DNA of 40,193 nucleotides from Physcia stellaris (GCA_018902385.1 JABSSW010000092.1:1-40193); one strand, 5' to 3'. Counted from the first letter of the stretch, positions 1 to 9,378 are shown. Notes: a model not told the origin generated them from the sequence alone. Program-made: numbers and translations.

Positions 1-1060
1 TTTTGTCGCTCGAAATTGTTTTACGATTGCTCGCTGGAACGCGACGTCTATAATCAACAAATTGATTTTTACGATTTACCGCGTATTTTTTGAAATGAAA
101 TTTTGACGTCGATGAAAAAAAAATGTCGAAAATCAAAATTACGACAAAATCAAAACGATTGAATGATCATCATTTGACGACGAACATTTATCAGAAAATA
201 TCGATAAATTCCTAATTTTACACGCCAAAAAATTTGTCGTCATCTGCAAAAATGTTTCGAAGGATTTCGAAACGACGAATCGCGTGTTGTTTTTATTTTC
301 GTTTTTTTGTTTTTTCGTCAACGTTCGTCTCGATCATTGCAAAACGCGATTGACGAAATTTTGCGCATCGATCATGACATTTTTCATGCAAATTGAATGC
401 ATTGCGAAATCGAAATGAACAACAATCAATTGAAACAATACGCAATCATATACGATCGAACGATTTCAAAGTTAAACAGAAAATTGATAAAAAGTCGAAA
501 ATCGAATTCGAAATTTTTGAATGACGCATAAACGTTTTTGTCACGCGACGATCGCGTCGAATTTCGATCAATTTTATCAAAAAAATCGTCTCGACGAGAA
601 AAAAAGTCTCGAAAACTGATTGAAAAATATAAATTGACAATGAAACATTCATGTATTGAACGTGAATCAAATTTTCAAATCTGATTTTTTTTGACATTTC
701 GAAACATTTACGTATACGACATTTTGACAAACGTCGCGAAATTCTGTTTCACGAATTCATTTGTGTCATCACATTTGTCGCAAACAAAATCGAAAAATCA
801 TTTTTTGCGAATGATCGTACATTCAATGATTGACGAAAATTTCTTTACAAAACACGAATTTCGAAACGATTGTGATTCGAACAAAACACAAGTTTGCAAA
901 AAAACGATAATCATGAACGAGTTTAATCGCAAAACAACGACGTTGATGTTTTGATCACGAACGTCAAATTCGACAATTTTAGTCAAAATATGCAAAACGA
1001 TTGTTGCGATTGCATTTTCGTCGATTTTTGATTTTCAATTTTCAACGTTTCGCAATGCTT
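1..1060. other. AT-rich mutated DNA, no recognisable gene
   Basis: Several open frames of 60-95 codons lie on both strands here, but they overlap one another and have the low-complexity Asn/Lys/Ile/Phe/Ser composition that this mutated DNA gives in any frame. C is followed almost only by A or G, as in most of the window. I see no repeat, promoter or RNA gene. Confidence 0.5.
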
Positions 1061-1076
1061 TGAACGCATTCATCGC

Positions 1077-1525
1077 ATGAATCAAATTTCGATTTGTCAT
1101 TTTTATATTTTAAATTTCGATCATTTTTATGATCAAATTGTTCAAACGAACGTCGCAAATAAAATGTTGATTATTTTCGAATCAATGAAAACAATCGAAA
1201 TCATCACGAATAAAATTGACGCATTCAAAATCTTGATTGAAAACGAAATTTCGAATTTCATTGACGATATGATCAAAACTCGACTCGTGCAAAAAAAAGC
1301 AAATTTTCTATATCAAAAACAATATAACATTCGAAATTTTCGCACGAAATGAAACAACGTTCGAAATTTGACGCAAAAAAATGAATACTTCGTCGAAATC
1401 GAATTTCGTCAATGTTTGAATTTGAAACAACTCTCAGTCGATCATCGCTTAAAACAATCGAAAAATGATTTCGTTGATGAAATTTTAAAAATCGATTTCG
1501 TTACGATGCAAATATGTTGTTTATA
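1077..1525 (+). pseudogene. Degenerate hypothetical protein with one internal TGA
   Basis: An ATG frame runs to a TGA at 1350-1352 and continues in the same frame, with no further stop, to a TAA at 1523-1525, about 149 codons in all. The product is charged, without Pro or Trp. A lone in-frame TGA is what CpY-directed mutation predicts from a former TGG (Trp) codon. The final TAA lies inside a palindrome (1515-1532). The region around residues 75-110 has a weak flavour of a retrotransposon Gag, but I do not recognise the family. The upstream boundary is uncertain, since the frame is open for some codons before the ATG. Confidence 0.35.
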
Positions 1526-1532
1526 AACAACA
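1515..1532. repeat. Perfect 18-bp palindrome
   Basis: TGTTGTTTATAAACAACA equals its own reverse complement. It is the fully mutated form of TGTTGTCTATAGACAACA at 11144 (CT to TT and AG to AA). It overlaps the stop codon of the upstream frame. Its role is unknown; a terminator hairpin, protein binding site or element end are possible. Confidence 0.75.
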
Positions 1533-1613
1533 TTTTTTCGTTTTTTTGTTGACGTTTTTATAAACAAACGTCAAAACGACATCGTTCAAAAGTTCAAAAT
1601 CGATGCGAAAATT

Positions 1614-2120
1614 TTGAAAAAAATGATCAAAATCGCGAAACGAACGCAACAAATCGAAAAGAATAAAAGCAATCGACGTTCGAAACGATTACAACAAATT
1701 CAATTTGTTTTTTTGATCGCGCGCTCGAATAACGACTTTGAAGTTTTTATTGACGAATTCTCATTCGCAATTTCATTTTTCGACAAGCACTCGAATGATT
1801 CAAATGACAATCTTTTTTCCGATGAAGTACAGTCGAAGCGACAAAAATCAAAGAAGTTTTTCTCTATAGTGCTCAATCTGAGAAAAAAGAGCAATCACTT
1901 CAGCAACGAACATCAAAAATCGTCGTCATTTTTTCAAGTCGCGTTTTCGTCGATCATCGCGTCACGTTCGTCGTTTTTTGTCGATCGTTTTCGACAACAC
2001 GATTTCAATTTCGAAGTTTCGAATATTTTGTTTTTGATCAGAAATCGACTTTTCAAGCAAATCAAAAAATTCATTTATTCAATTCGCAGCTCGACTCGAC
2101 TCGTTTCGAGCAAAAATTGA
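1614..2120 (+). CDS. Hypothetical basic, Ser/Phe/Lys-rich protein (168 aa)
   Basis: This is the longest ATG-free-of-stops frame in the first 6 kb. Residues 1-30 are strongly basic (Lys/Arg/Gln), the middle has a short acidic Asp/Asn/Ser stretch, and the rest is rich in Ser, Phe and Arg. I do not recognise a domain. Bases 1800-1910 keep more CT and AG than their surroundings, so part of it is less mutated. Palindromes sit 80 bp before it (1515) and directly after its TGA (2121), so the ORF may be the cargo of a small repeat-bounded element. It could equally be a remnant of a larger gene or a chance frame, because CpY mutation rarely makes stops. Confidence 0.3.
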   Translation: MKKMIKIAKRTQQIEKNKSNRRSKRLQQIQFVFLIARSNNDFEVFIDEFSFAISFFDKHSNDSNDNLFSDEVQSKRQKSKKFFSIVLNLRKKSNHFSNEHQKSSSFFQVAFSSIIASRSSFFVDRFRQHDFNFEVSNILFLIRNRLFKQIKKFIYSIRSSTRLVSSKN

Positions 2121-2160
2121 TGTTGTTTATAAACAACATCGATGTTGTTTATAGACAGCA
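2121..2160. repeat. Two adjacent TGTTGT-TTATA-ACAACA palindromes
   Basis: A perfect palindrome at 2121-2138 (TGTTGTTTATAAACAACA) is followed four bases later by an imperfect copy at 2143-2160, where one half still reads ATAGACAGCA. They begin at the base after the stop codon of the 1614-2120 frame. Confidence 0.75.
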
Positions 2161-3000
2161 TCGCATGATTTTCATCGTCGTGAACGTTGTTTCATCATTT
2201 CATTTAGTCGAAATTTTGATTTCTGTTTCGTTTTCGAAATTTTTTATTTTTTCTATTTTTAGCGCGAACTTCGAATCAATTTTTGTTGAGAACGATTCAA
2301 TGATGAATATCGAAAGTTGTTTTAATTTGAGATATTCACATCGCGTTAACGCACGAAATCGTGTATTTTTTTCATTTCGCGAATGAATAACGATCGACGA
2401 ATTTGATTTGTAAATAATCGAAAAACGTTTGTGAACGTTCATCAACTTTAAATCAAATTGATAAAATCGTTCAAATTCAAACAATTTTTCAATAGTTAAT
2501 ATTTTGAATTTGAATGCAACAAAATTCGAATTTTTTTTTAACATCGTATTCAGATCGCATATAAATAATATGTATATTTATATATATATTTGTTTTCGCG
2601 TCATCATTTACGTATTTTTAAATTTTCGTATAATTATCAGTCGACGTTAGTCGACTGACTCATTGACATTTTATGATCATCTCAGTCGAAAACGATATCA
2701 TTTTTGTGAACGAGTCATCGCAATTTTCACAAATCAATTATTCGTTCGAAAAATTTCGAATCATCTCGAACATTTCTGTAAAAAACACAGAAAAAAAAAC
2801 ATATTTTCAAGCAAACAATGACAATGAATTCATTTTCACATCAAACATTTATGCAAAAAATTTCGCTCAAATTCAAATTCTAAATGCGTTCGAAATTCAA
2901 TCATCGTACATGTTAACAAAGTTCAATACATTTGATTTCACGAATAATTTTTTATTTTTTCAATCTGTTTGAACAAATTTTCGAACATCGCGAATTCGAA
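2161..3000. other. Mutated DNA with short open frames only
   Basis: A 99-codon plus frame at 2673-2972 and a 114-codon minus frame at 2200-2544 exist, but neither shows a recognisable motif and both have the composition forced by the mutation bias. A short TA-rich stretch lies at 2560-2600. Nothing else is seen. Confidence 0.4.
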
Positions 3001-3302
3001 TGAAAAATTTAATCGATGTATTTGCGTTCGAATCATCGAAAACAAAACGAAACAAACGCGACAAAAATGTTCAAAATTTAAAACGTATCATGAATCAACG
3101 AAAAATTTCAATTTCGAATGAATCAACACAGAATGAAAACAACACATTCAAACAATATGATGTCGCGACAATTGAATTGTTGACAATGATTCGTATCACG
3201 CAAAAACACGTCAAAATCGAATTAAGCATTGATCGTTTTTTGATAAATTATCAATTCGATTTTTTTGAATTCAAAAAAAAATTTTTCAATGTTAAAAAAT
3301 GA
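3001..3302 (+). pseudogene. Degenerate repeated ORF, copy 1 (100 aa)
   Basis: The ATG frame encodes a basic product containing a SSKTKRNKRDKNVQNLK block. The same block recurs as SSQTKRDKRDRNVRKLK in the frame at 4209-4529, and the DNA at about 3027-3167 and 4303-4440 can be aligned base for base. Differences between the copies are mainly A/G after A and T/C before T, so the shared segment is a mutated dispersed repeat rather than an independent gene. The family is not recognised. Confidence 0.4.
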
Positions 3303-3362
3303 TTTAAAATCTTTTCAAATTCATTCACATTTGTTACGTTACTCATTCTCATCATCGAGAGA

Positions 3363-3821
3363 TTGATTTTATGTTTTTTTGATTCGAACGCAAATTTCAT
3401 CGTTCAATTAAAATTTTCAAGCGAACGAAGCGTTTTCACATTCGAATTTTACGAACAAATCATTTTTTATCGTTTCAAAAACTTCGAGACGACGAAAACA
3501 CAAAACAGCGTTGTCATTGACATTTATGAAAACAAGAATTTTCAATTTCGAATCAAAAAAACTCTGATTGACGCATTCGATTTTCATTTCGTTAAACGTT
3601 ATTGAAATGCGCGCATTTCAATCATTATCGTCGATTCGATGAACAAGAAATATCAAAAATTGTCGCAACATATTGTTGCAAATCTTTGCGTAATTTTTGT
3701 TGCAAATCAGAATTTTGTCGACATTTTCACAAAAATCAATATTAAAATTTTCATTTTTTTTTCGAAAAAATTTCATCGAGAAACTCGTCATCGTTCAACA
3801 AATTATTCGAATTTTTTTTGA
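3363..3821 (+). pseudogene. Possible tail of a Copia-type polyprotein (weak)
   Basis: Two open pieces (3363-3605 and 3639-3821) lie in line. The second contains the string NFVDIFTKI followed some residues later by a basic stretch. This resembles the end of the Copia RNase H region, where an (A/T)DIFTK(P/A)L motif is typical. No other Copia landmark (YVDD reverse transcriptase box, DE(D) integrase) is visible in the preceding 3 kb, so this is a suggestion only. Chance similarity in a low-complexity translation is quite possible. Confidence 0.2.
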
Positions 3822-3824
3822 AAT

Positions 3825-4850
3825 TGACTGAAATACAAAACATGAATTTTGAATTTTCGTCGATCAAACACGATCATGATTGTCGCGTCTGAACGAAATC
3901 AAAAAAAAAATTGATCAACGAAAAAATTCTGATGAAAAATATCAGTAACATTTGTTGTCGTCGAACGAATTTTTGAAAAAAATAAAACGCTCGAATTAAA
4001 CAAAATTTGTAAATGACAATTCGAAAATATCGTCGAAATTTTCATTGTACGTCAAATGCATTATTTAGTTCGAAACATTGTCATTCGAATCGACAACGTT
4101 GATTATCATAACTCGAATTCGAATGAAAAATGTTGTAAAATCGACAAATGCAATGATCATCAATTAGTCAACACATAACATATTTGATTTTCGATCGTAA
4201 TTAGCAATTTGATCACTTTTTTCATTCAATTCGTTTTTATCATAATATTCATTTTCGTTGTTGTTGCATTCATCAGAATTCGTCAATGTATAAATATAAA
4301 TTTCGAATCATCACAGACGAAACGAGACAAACGCGACAGAAATGTTCGAAAATTAAAATGTATCATGAATCAACGCAAAGTTTCAATTTCGATTGAATTA
4401 ACACAGAAAAAAACAGCACATTCAAATAATATAATGATTGTATGTCAATTAACGAAATTTTCAATTGCTCGTTCAAGAAACGACTTGATCGACAAAATTG
4501 CACTAAACAGATGTTTTTCACGACAGTAATTTTCTGATGCGTTTGAATCGAGCGTTGTGATCATTTTACGAATGTTTTTGAAATACGAAATCAATTGTTT
4601 CAATGTCATTCGTTGATTGTCTTTCAGTTTCTGAGCAATGAAGTGAGTTTCAATTTCTATCGTTCAGAACACATTAGTTTGAACGAATTCTGACTGCACA
4701 TTATTGATTTGCAATGATTAACATTTTGATGACATTTTTTTTTTCAAATCATTTCGCAATCTTATTTCACTTGCGATCGAAATGATAATCTGTTTTGTAA
4801 CTGTTGATTTTGACAATTTCACAAATCTGATGACGAGATATCAATGAGCC
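3825..4850. other. Degenerate DNA carrying repeat copy 2
   Basis: The only supported element is the second copy of the 3027-3167 repeat at about 4303-4440. It lies in a 106-codon frame (4209-4529) whose first 25 residues are hydrophobic (Phe/Ile/Val). From about 4530 the sequence regains some CT and AG, so it is less mutated just before the 23-bp array. Confidence 0.4.
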
Positions 4851-4854
4851 AGAA

Positions 4855-5150
4855 AGTGAATGCAGCTTTGATCAGAAAATGAATGCAGCTTTGATCAGAG
4901 AGTGAATGCAATTTTGATCAAAAAGTGAATGCAACTTTGATCAAAAAATGAATGCAATTTTGATCAGAGAATGAATGCAATTTTGATCAAAAATGAATGC
5001 AATTTTGATCAAAAAGTGAATGCAATTTGATTGAAAAAATGAATGCAATTTTGATCAGAAAGTGAATGCAACTTTGATCAAAAAATGAATGCAACTTTGA
5101 TCAGAAAATGAATGCAACTTTGATCATAAAATGAATGCAATTTGAATGAT
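4855..5150 (+). repeat. 23-bp tandem array, 13 copies
   Basis: The core GAATGCAACTTTGATCA recurs at 4858, 4881, 4904, 4926, 4950, 4973, 4995, 5018, 5041, 5064, 5087, 5110 and 5133, a period of 22-24 bp. Each unit carries the palindrome TGATCA. The array ends about 20 bases before a TATA box and 95 bases before an ATG. One or two copies of the same unit stand before or near the related ORF at 8700, which suggests the unit belongs to the promoter of this small gene family. Confidence 0.9.
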
Positions 5151-5167
5151 TCAACGTCATGCATCTC

Positions 5168-5175
5168 TATATAAA
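5168..5175 (+). promoter_or_regulatory. TATA box, copy 1
   Basis: TATATAAA lies 67 bases before the ATG at 5242, followed by a T-rich, formerly CT-rich, tract. The same arrangement stands before the copy at 8700, where the tract is still CT-rich. A TATA box plus pyrimidine tract is a common fungal core promoter layout. Confidence 0.55.
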
Positions 5176-5241
5176 TTTTCTTTTTTCGATTTGTTTCTGC
5201 TTTTTTTATTTACATATTCGTATTTCAAGAATGTTCGCAAA

Positions 5242-5568
5242 ATGATCACAACGCTCGATTTTAACGCATTAGAAAATTACTGTCGTGAAAAACATCTTTT
5301 CAAAGAGAAAATTATCGTACACAAAACATCATCAACATCAGTTAATACATCGTATAGCAATTACATCAATCGCATTACACAGAACATCATCAACATCAAT
5401 CGATACATCGTATATCAACATCAATCGCATTACACAAAACATCATCAACATCAATCAATACATCGTATAGCAACATCAATCGCATTACACAGAACATCAT
5501 CAGCATCAATTAATACATCGTATAGCAACATCAATCGCATTACACAAAACATCATCAACATTCGTTAA
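5242..5568 (+). CDS. MITTLDFNALENYC family ORF, copy 1 (109 aa)
   Basis: The frame from ATG 5242 encodes MITTLDFNALENYCR and then a charged stretch before entering a tandem repeat. The open frame extends upstream to 5146, but this ATG is preferred because it, its TATA box and the intervening leader are conserved in the copies at 8700 and 9217. From about residue 28 the protein is translated from a 55-bp tandem repeat. As 55 is not a multiple of three, successive units are read in different frames, giving His/Gln, Thr/Ser and Asn/Ile-rich segments in turn. No known domain is recognised. Expression is plausible from the promoter; function is unknown. Confidence 0.45.
   Translation: MITTLDFNALENYCREKHLFKEKIIVHKTSSTSVNTSYSNYINRITQNIININRYIVYQHQSHYTKHHQHQSIHRIATSIALHRTSSASINTSYSNINRITQNIINIR
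5326..5567 (+). repeat. 55-bp tandem repeat, about 4.4 copies
   Basis: Units begin with ACATCATCAACATCA at 5326, 5384, 5439, 5494 and 5549 (spacings 58, 55, 55, 55). Each contains TACATCGTATA and CAATCGCATTACACA. One diverged copy stands at about 9299-9355. C occurs only before A, G or in a few spared places, so the array resists the mutation process seen around it. Confidence 0.9.
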
Positions 5569-6005
5569 TTCATTGAATTTGTTATCGATTTTGTTTGCAA
5601 TTCATTCAAAGTTTGTGCACACGATTTTTCGATGATTTGAATATCGTTCGATTTTTGTTGTTTTCGCATGAAAAACGAATCAATACGCAATGACTCAACA
5701 AAATCAACTGTAAACGAAAAAAATCTTGACAAAATTTAAAAAAAACATGTATGCGAACGAAAATGCACTCATGAAAATTTTTGAAAATGAAAAAATGTGT
5801 TCAAATGACATGTCAATTCGAAATTTTTTGAAAATCACGAATAATGTAAAATTCGACATTCGTTTATGATTTTGTTTCGACATATTGATTTATTTTAATC
5901 AATGAATTTGTCAAATCAATCAAGAATTCATTCGAGTTTTCGAACGTGACAATGACACAACGAACACAATAATGAACGAGATTTCGTCAATTTCGATAAT
6001 CATAA
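5569..6005. other. No supported gene
   Basis: Mutated AT-rich sequence between the repeat ORF and the BTB relic. It may hold the degenerate 5' part of the BTB gene, since the BTB frame appears to start upstream of 6006, but I cannot follow the frame securely. Confidence 0.4.
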
Positions 6006-6338
6006 ATTACGAAATACAACATAAAGTTTCACGAAAAACATGAAAAATTTGTACAAATCATGATCGAATATTTTTATACGATTAAATATCTCAATTCAGA
6101 TTTGAACAACAACATCATGATAAAACAAAGAAATCGTCGTGATCACACAAATGATTTTAAATGCTCATTTAATTTCAACGATTGTTGTTTGAAACTTTTC
6201 GATATTGCAATTGCTATGCATGTTTTGAATGACAAATATGATATTTCGAATCTGAAAAAGCATTTTTGCAATTGAATTTTTGAATTTCGAAAAAAACTCA
6301 ATGTGCAAAAAACAATGTTCAATCGAGAAATTTTTTAA
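6006..6338 (+). pseudogene. BTB/POZ domain protein relic
   Basis: The frame reads EKFVQIMIEYFYTIKY, then, after about 40 residues, LFDIAIAMHVLNDKYDISNL and KKH. This matches the second half of a fungal BTB/POZ domain: the 'F..MIEYFYTGDY' strand and helix, then the 'HV.V..LADKYDIPSLK' helix that precedes the domain end. BTB domains mediate dimerisation and often link substrates to Cullin-3 ligases. The Gly-Asp of the usual YTGDY is lost and Pro of DIP is Ser, as the mutation bias predicts. A single TGA at 6273-6275 interrupts the frame, which then stays open to a TAA at 6336. The N-terminal half of the domain upstream is not readable. Family assignment is fairly good; the gene is not functional as written. 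Confidence 0.6.
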
Positions 6339-6537
6339 ATTTTTGTGTGAAAAAATTATTCAATTTTTTATCGTTAAAATCGCTGTTCGTGAATGACAAT
6401 CGTTGTCGATTCAATCGAATGAACTTTGATCGTTGTTGCGACGACGACTCGACAACGATCATGACATTAATTTCGAATTGCAACATGATGTCGTCGAAAA
6501 TATTGTTCATAAAATCGTCGTCATTTCGTTTTCATTT
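6339..6537. other. Short gap with opposing shadow frames
   Basis: Frames on both strands overlap completely and none has a recognisable motif. The sequence is rich in TCG and CGA. Nothing is supported. Confidence 0.4.
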
Positions 6538-7008
6538 TCAATTCTCGCTTGTCGTCTTCGAGAAATTCGAATCAATAACGACGACTTTTCGATGTTTCGA
6601 TAAAAATTTGATATTGTTCATTGTGTCGATGATAAATTTCATCACGAAAACGTTTAATCGAGTTTGATCAACGACAATGTTATCAATTTTGATTTTTTCG
6701 TTTTTTGTCGTTCGTTTTTTTTTCAAATTACGTTTTTGTCGAATTTTTTTGTTTTTGATTCGATTCGTTCGATTTTGAAATTCAACGTTGCGATTCAATT
6801 GTCGCAATTGTCGTTCGATCAAACGTGAAATTTCATCGATTTTTTGATACGCGCGACGAGCTTGACGCAAAATTTGAAAACGAACGTTTAATGTGAACAT
6901 TATGATGTTTTTATAATCAACACAAATCAATATGATTTGATAAATAATTGAAACGAAAAATTTACAAATAAATTGAAATGAATAAAAAGAAAATTCAAAA
7001 TCAAACAT
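6538..7008 (-). pseudogene. Coiled-coil, basic hypothetical protein (156 aa)
   Basis: The minus frame has a hydrophobic N-terminus (residues 1-40). Next comes a helical, charged stretch with RQARRAYQKIDEISRLIERQ, followed by a strongly basic Asn/Arg/Lys run (KKIRQKRNLKKKRTTKN). An amphipathic helix followed by a KQKRKR-type basic tract is seen near the C-terminus of fungal pogo/Fot1 transposases, and that is one possible origin. No DDE residues can be placed. It contains no Trp, Pro or Gly, consistent with mutation, and I treat the family suggestion as weak. Confidence 0.3.
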
Positions 7009-7340
7009 GCATGATAAAAAAATGATTGAAATTCGTGTTTAAATTAATTATTTTTGATATCACTATTGCAACAATTGCATATTTCATTCTATGTTTTAAA
7101 CGCGCAAAAATCAAAAAAATATTTGAACTTGACGTTCGACGATTGTGTGTCTCGAATAAATCATTTTTGTATTATAATTTACAAGCATATTCAGAAACAA
7201 ATCTCGATTGAAATCTCTCTTTATCAGCAAAAGTTCATATGATAATTATCGCGAATTCAAAATTTCACGTTGACATTTGACATTTGAATTTTGACACGAT
7301 TCTAAACAATGAAAAGCACAAATCGATGTATAATCATTGA
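7009..7340. other. Mutated DNA, no supported gene
   Basis: Two overlapping plus frames of about 60 codons (7026-7211 and 7054-7242) share the same bases and show no motif. Confidence 0.4.
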
Positions 7341-7536
7341 TGTTGTCTACAAACAACATGATATTTCAGTGTATATTGAAAAACATAAATTGCAAACAAA
7401 ATCGCATTTCGTTATATAGTTATCGATGTTGACTATAGACAACATGAAATTTCAAAATATAACAAAAAATCATAATTTGCAAATAAAATCACATTTCATT
7501 TTATAGTCATTTCATCGATGTTGTTTATAGACAACA
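7341..7536. repeat. Three palindromes in about 90-bp tandem units
   Basis: Palindromes at 7341-7358 (TGTTGTCTACAAACAACA), 7427-7444 (TGTTGACTATAGACAACA) and 7519-7536 (TGTTGTTTATAGACAACA) are spaced 86 and 92 bp apart. The spacers resemble each other (AAATTTCA, then CATAATTTGCAAATAAAATC, then TTTATAGTCAT) and the same palindrome-spacer-palindrome unit recurs at 11058-11161. The copies differ from the perfect form mostly by C-to-T before T and G-to-A after A. Confidence 0.85.
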
Positions 7537-7614
7537 TCGATTGTCAACATACAACAATGATTGAATTCTGATTTTGATTCAATTAAACAATAATGTCGCG
7601 AAAATCAGCTCGAC

Positions 7615-7902
7615 ATGAAAAAAAATTTCTTTGCGAAAATGACAAAGTTTCAAACAGATTCGATTTTATCGACAGTGACGACAATCATCACACGTCAATT
7701 ACAAATTATTTATGACATGTCGAAACTAACGATCATATACATGTATTTTTCATATGAAAGAATAACTCACTCAACAACATTTGAATCAAATAATCGAATT
7801 TTCGCAATTTCGCAGCAACATCAGATTGTCTCGTCGCTTTTCAATCATTTTCAATATTTATTTTCTGATTTTGATTGCGCAAATCTCGTATATTTGATCT
7901 GA
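7615..7902 (+). pseudogene. Hypothetical ORF (95 aa), mutated arm of an inverted repeat
   Basis: The ATG frame has no known domain. Its last third contains QHQIVSSLFNHFQYLFS. The opposite strand at 8186-8614 encodes QHLQIVSSLFHRFQCLLFSS in the equivalent position, so the two segments are inverted copies. The plus copy has T where the minus copy has C before T, so it is the mutated arm. Whether either codes for protein is unclear. The palindrome cluster lies 80-270 bases upstream. Confidence 0.3.
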
Positions 7903-8564
7903 TTAAACGTATTACGTTCAAAGATTATAATAATTTCGTAACATTGATTTTTGAACATAAGTTTCGTATTCGTGAAAATCACTCGTCAGATTGATAAAAT
8001 GTTGCAAATCATTGAAATCGTTTCAATTCAAATATTACATCAACGAACATGATCAAATTCGCTCGATAGCTCGTTCTGATCAAGAATTCAACTATGAATG
8101 TAGTTCTGAATGATTAGAGAACTGAAACTCATGTGAGCGTTCGATGAAAAACGAAACTTGTCAAAATGAAAAATTTTGAATTTTGCTATAGAGATTCGAC
8201 GAAACAATTCAAGAAAATTTCAAACGAACTAGATTCGTATTCAGTTCGTATCGTAAAATTGACTAGTTGATACGAATTTTCGCGAGATGAACTGAAGAGC
8301 AGACATTGAAAGCGATGAAACAACGACGAGACAATCTGAAGATGTTGCGAGAAATCTGAAGAATGCGAAAAATCGATTGAATGAGAAAGATGAGTGCAAA
8401 AAAAACAGAATGCGAAATAAAAACGATAAAGAGACGAGAAGTTGAATGAGTGAAATGTTGCAAGATAAATAAATGAATGATCACGCGAATTTCGAATGTG
8501 CATTTGAGTTTCTTTCTTGATGATGCAATCAATGAACAATAATGAAAAAATCGAAAAATCGATT

Positions 8565-8606
8565 TTAGTGAATGCAGCTTTGACCAGAGAGTGAATGCAA
8601 CTTGAA
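8565..8606 (+). repeat. Two copies of the 23-bp promoter unit
   Basis: GTGAATGCAGCTTTGACCAGA and GTGAATGCAACTTGAATGATT match the units of the 4855-5150 array and end just before the TATA box of the second gene copy. Two further copies stand at about 8846-8898, after the ORF. Confidence 0.8.
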
Positions 8607-8631
8607 TGATTCACTCATCGTCATGCATCTC

Positions 8632-8639
8632 TATATAAA
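8632..8639 (+). promoter_or_regulatory. TATA box, copy 2, with CT-rich leader
   Basis: TATATAAA is followed by an intact pyrimidine tract (TCTTCTTCTCTCGATCTGCT) up to the ATG at 8700. The spacing and sequence match the copy at 5168, whose tract has become T-rich. This copy is the least mutated of the three. Confidence 0.6.
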
Positions 8640-8699
8640 TCTTCTTCTCTCGATCTGCTTCTTTTATCTACATATTCGTATCTCAAGAGTATTCGCAAA

Positions 8700-8888
8700 A
8701 TGATCACAACGCTCGATTTTAACGCATTAGAAAATTACTGTCGTGCAGAACATTTTTCAAAAGAAAATTATCGACTCGATTTTAACGCATTAAAAATTTC
8801 TGTCGTGAAGAACATCTCTTCAAAAAAAAGATTATCGTACACAGAACACTTTGATCAGAAAGTGAATGCAACTTTGATCAAAGAGTGA
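8700..8888 (+). CDS. MITTLDFNALENYC family ORF, copy 2 (62 aa)
   Basis: The frame starts MITTLDFNALENYCRAEHFS. Bases 8712-8772 and 8775-8835 are a diverged internal tandem duplication (CTCGATTTTAACGCATTA stands at the start of each), so LDFNAL appears twice. The second half is read in a shifted frame. The frame ends within a copy of the 23-bp unit. The promoter is well preserved, so this is the copy most likely to be transcribed. No domain is recognised. Confidence 0.45.
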   Translation: MITTLDFNALENYCRAEHFSKENYRLDFNALKISVVKNISSKKRLSYTEHFDQKVNATLIKE

Positions 8889-9109
8889 ATGCAATTTGAA
8901 TGATTCACTATTTCATCGAAACAAAATTCTATTTCAACGAATTAATCAATTCAATCAAATTTCGTCTTTGCGACGAAATAGTCACTGTTTTATTCAAATA
9001 CGATTTTGACGTTTTATCACGCTTTTTCGATTTCAGCATTTCAGAAATGTTCATTTTACGCGAAAAGCACAAATTCGTTTTAGAAAATTTTGTGATATGA
9101 AAACACGAT

Positions 9110-9378
9110 CGCATTGTGATCGTGAATTTCAATCATTCATCGTCATGCATTTTTTGATAAAATTTTTTTCTCGATTTGTTTTTTTTATTTATTCGTATTT
9201 CAAAAGTATTCGCAAAATGATCATCACGCTCGATTCTAACGCATTAGAAAATTACTGTCGAGAAAAACATTTTTCAAAAAGAAAATTATCGTACACAGAA
9301 CATCATCAACATGAATTAATACATCGTATAACAATTACATCAATCGCATTACACGAAAAAATCAAATGTCGTGTTTGA
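9110..9378 (+). pseudogene. MITTLDFNALENYC family ORF, copy 3 (ATG at 9217)
   Basis: From ATG 9217 the frame reads MIITLDSNALENYCREKHFS and ends after one unit of the 55-bp repeat (about 9299-9355), giving 53 codons. The upstream TATA box is destroyed (TTGATAAAA at the equivalent place) and the pyrimidine tract is T-rich, so the copy is probably silent. The frame is open upstream to 9097, but the conserved ATG is preferred. Confidence 0.4.

Larger units (their letters stand above)
8050..8700 (-). other. Unmutated island with the preserved arm of the inverted repeat
   Basis: CT, AG and CC are common here, unlike the flanks. On the minus strand the sequence is CT-rich and holds a 142-codon frame (8186-8614), with an overlapping 89-codon frame. 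A 15-base exact match in inverted orientation links 8324-8338 to 7822-7836, and similarity extends about 100 bases or more on each arm with a gap of roughly 370 bases between them. Transcripts crossing both arms could form a long hairpin. Confidence 0.55.

Noticed and set aside
8186-8614. 142-codon minus-strand ORF as a real gene
   Set aside because: It is open because the strand is CT-rich and an equally open second frame overlaps it. It also runs into the TATA region of the plus-strand ORF, so I kept it only as an inverted-repeat arm.
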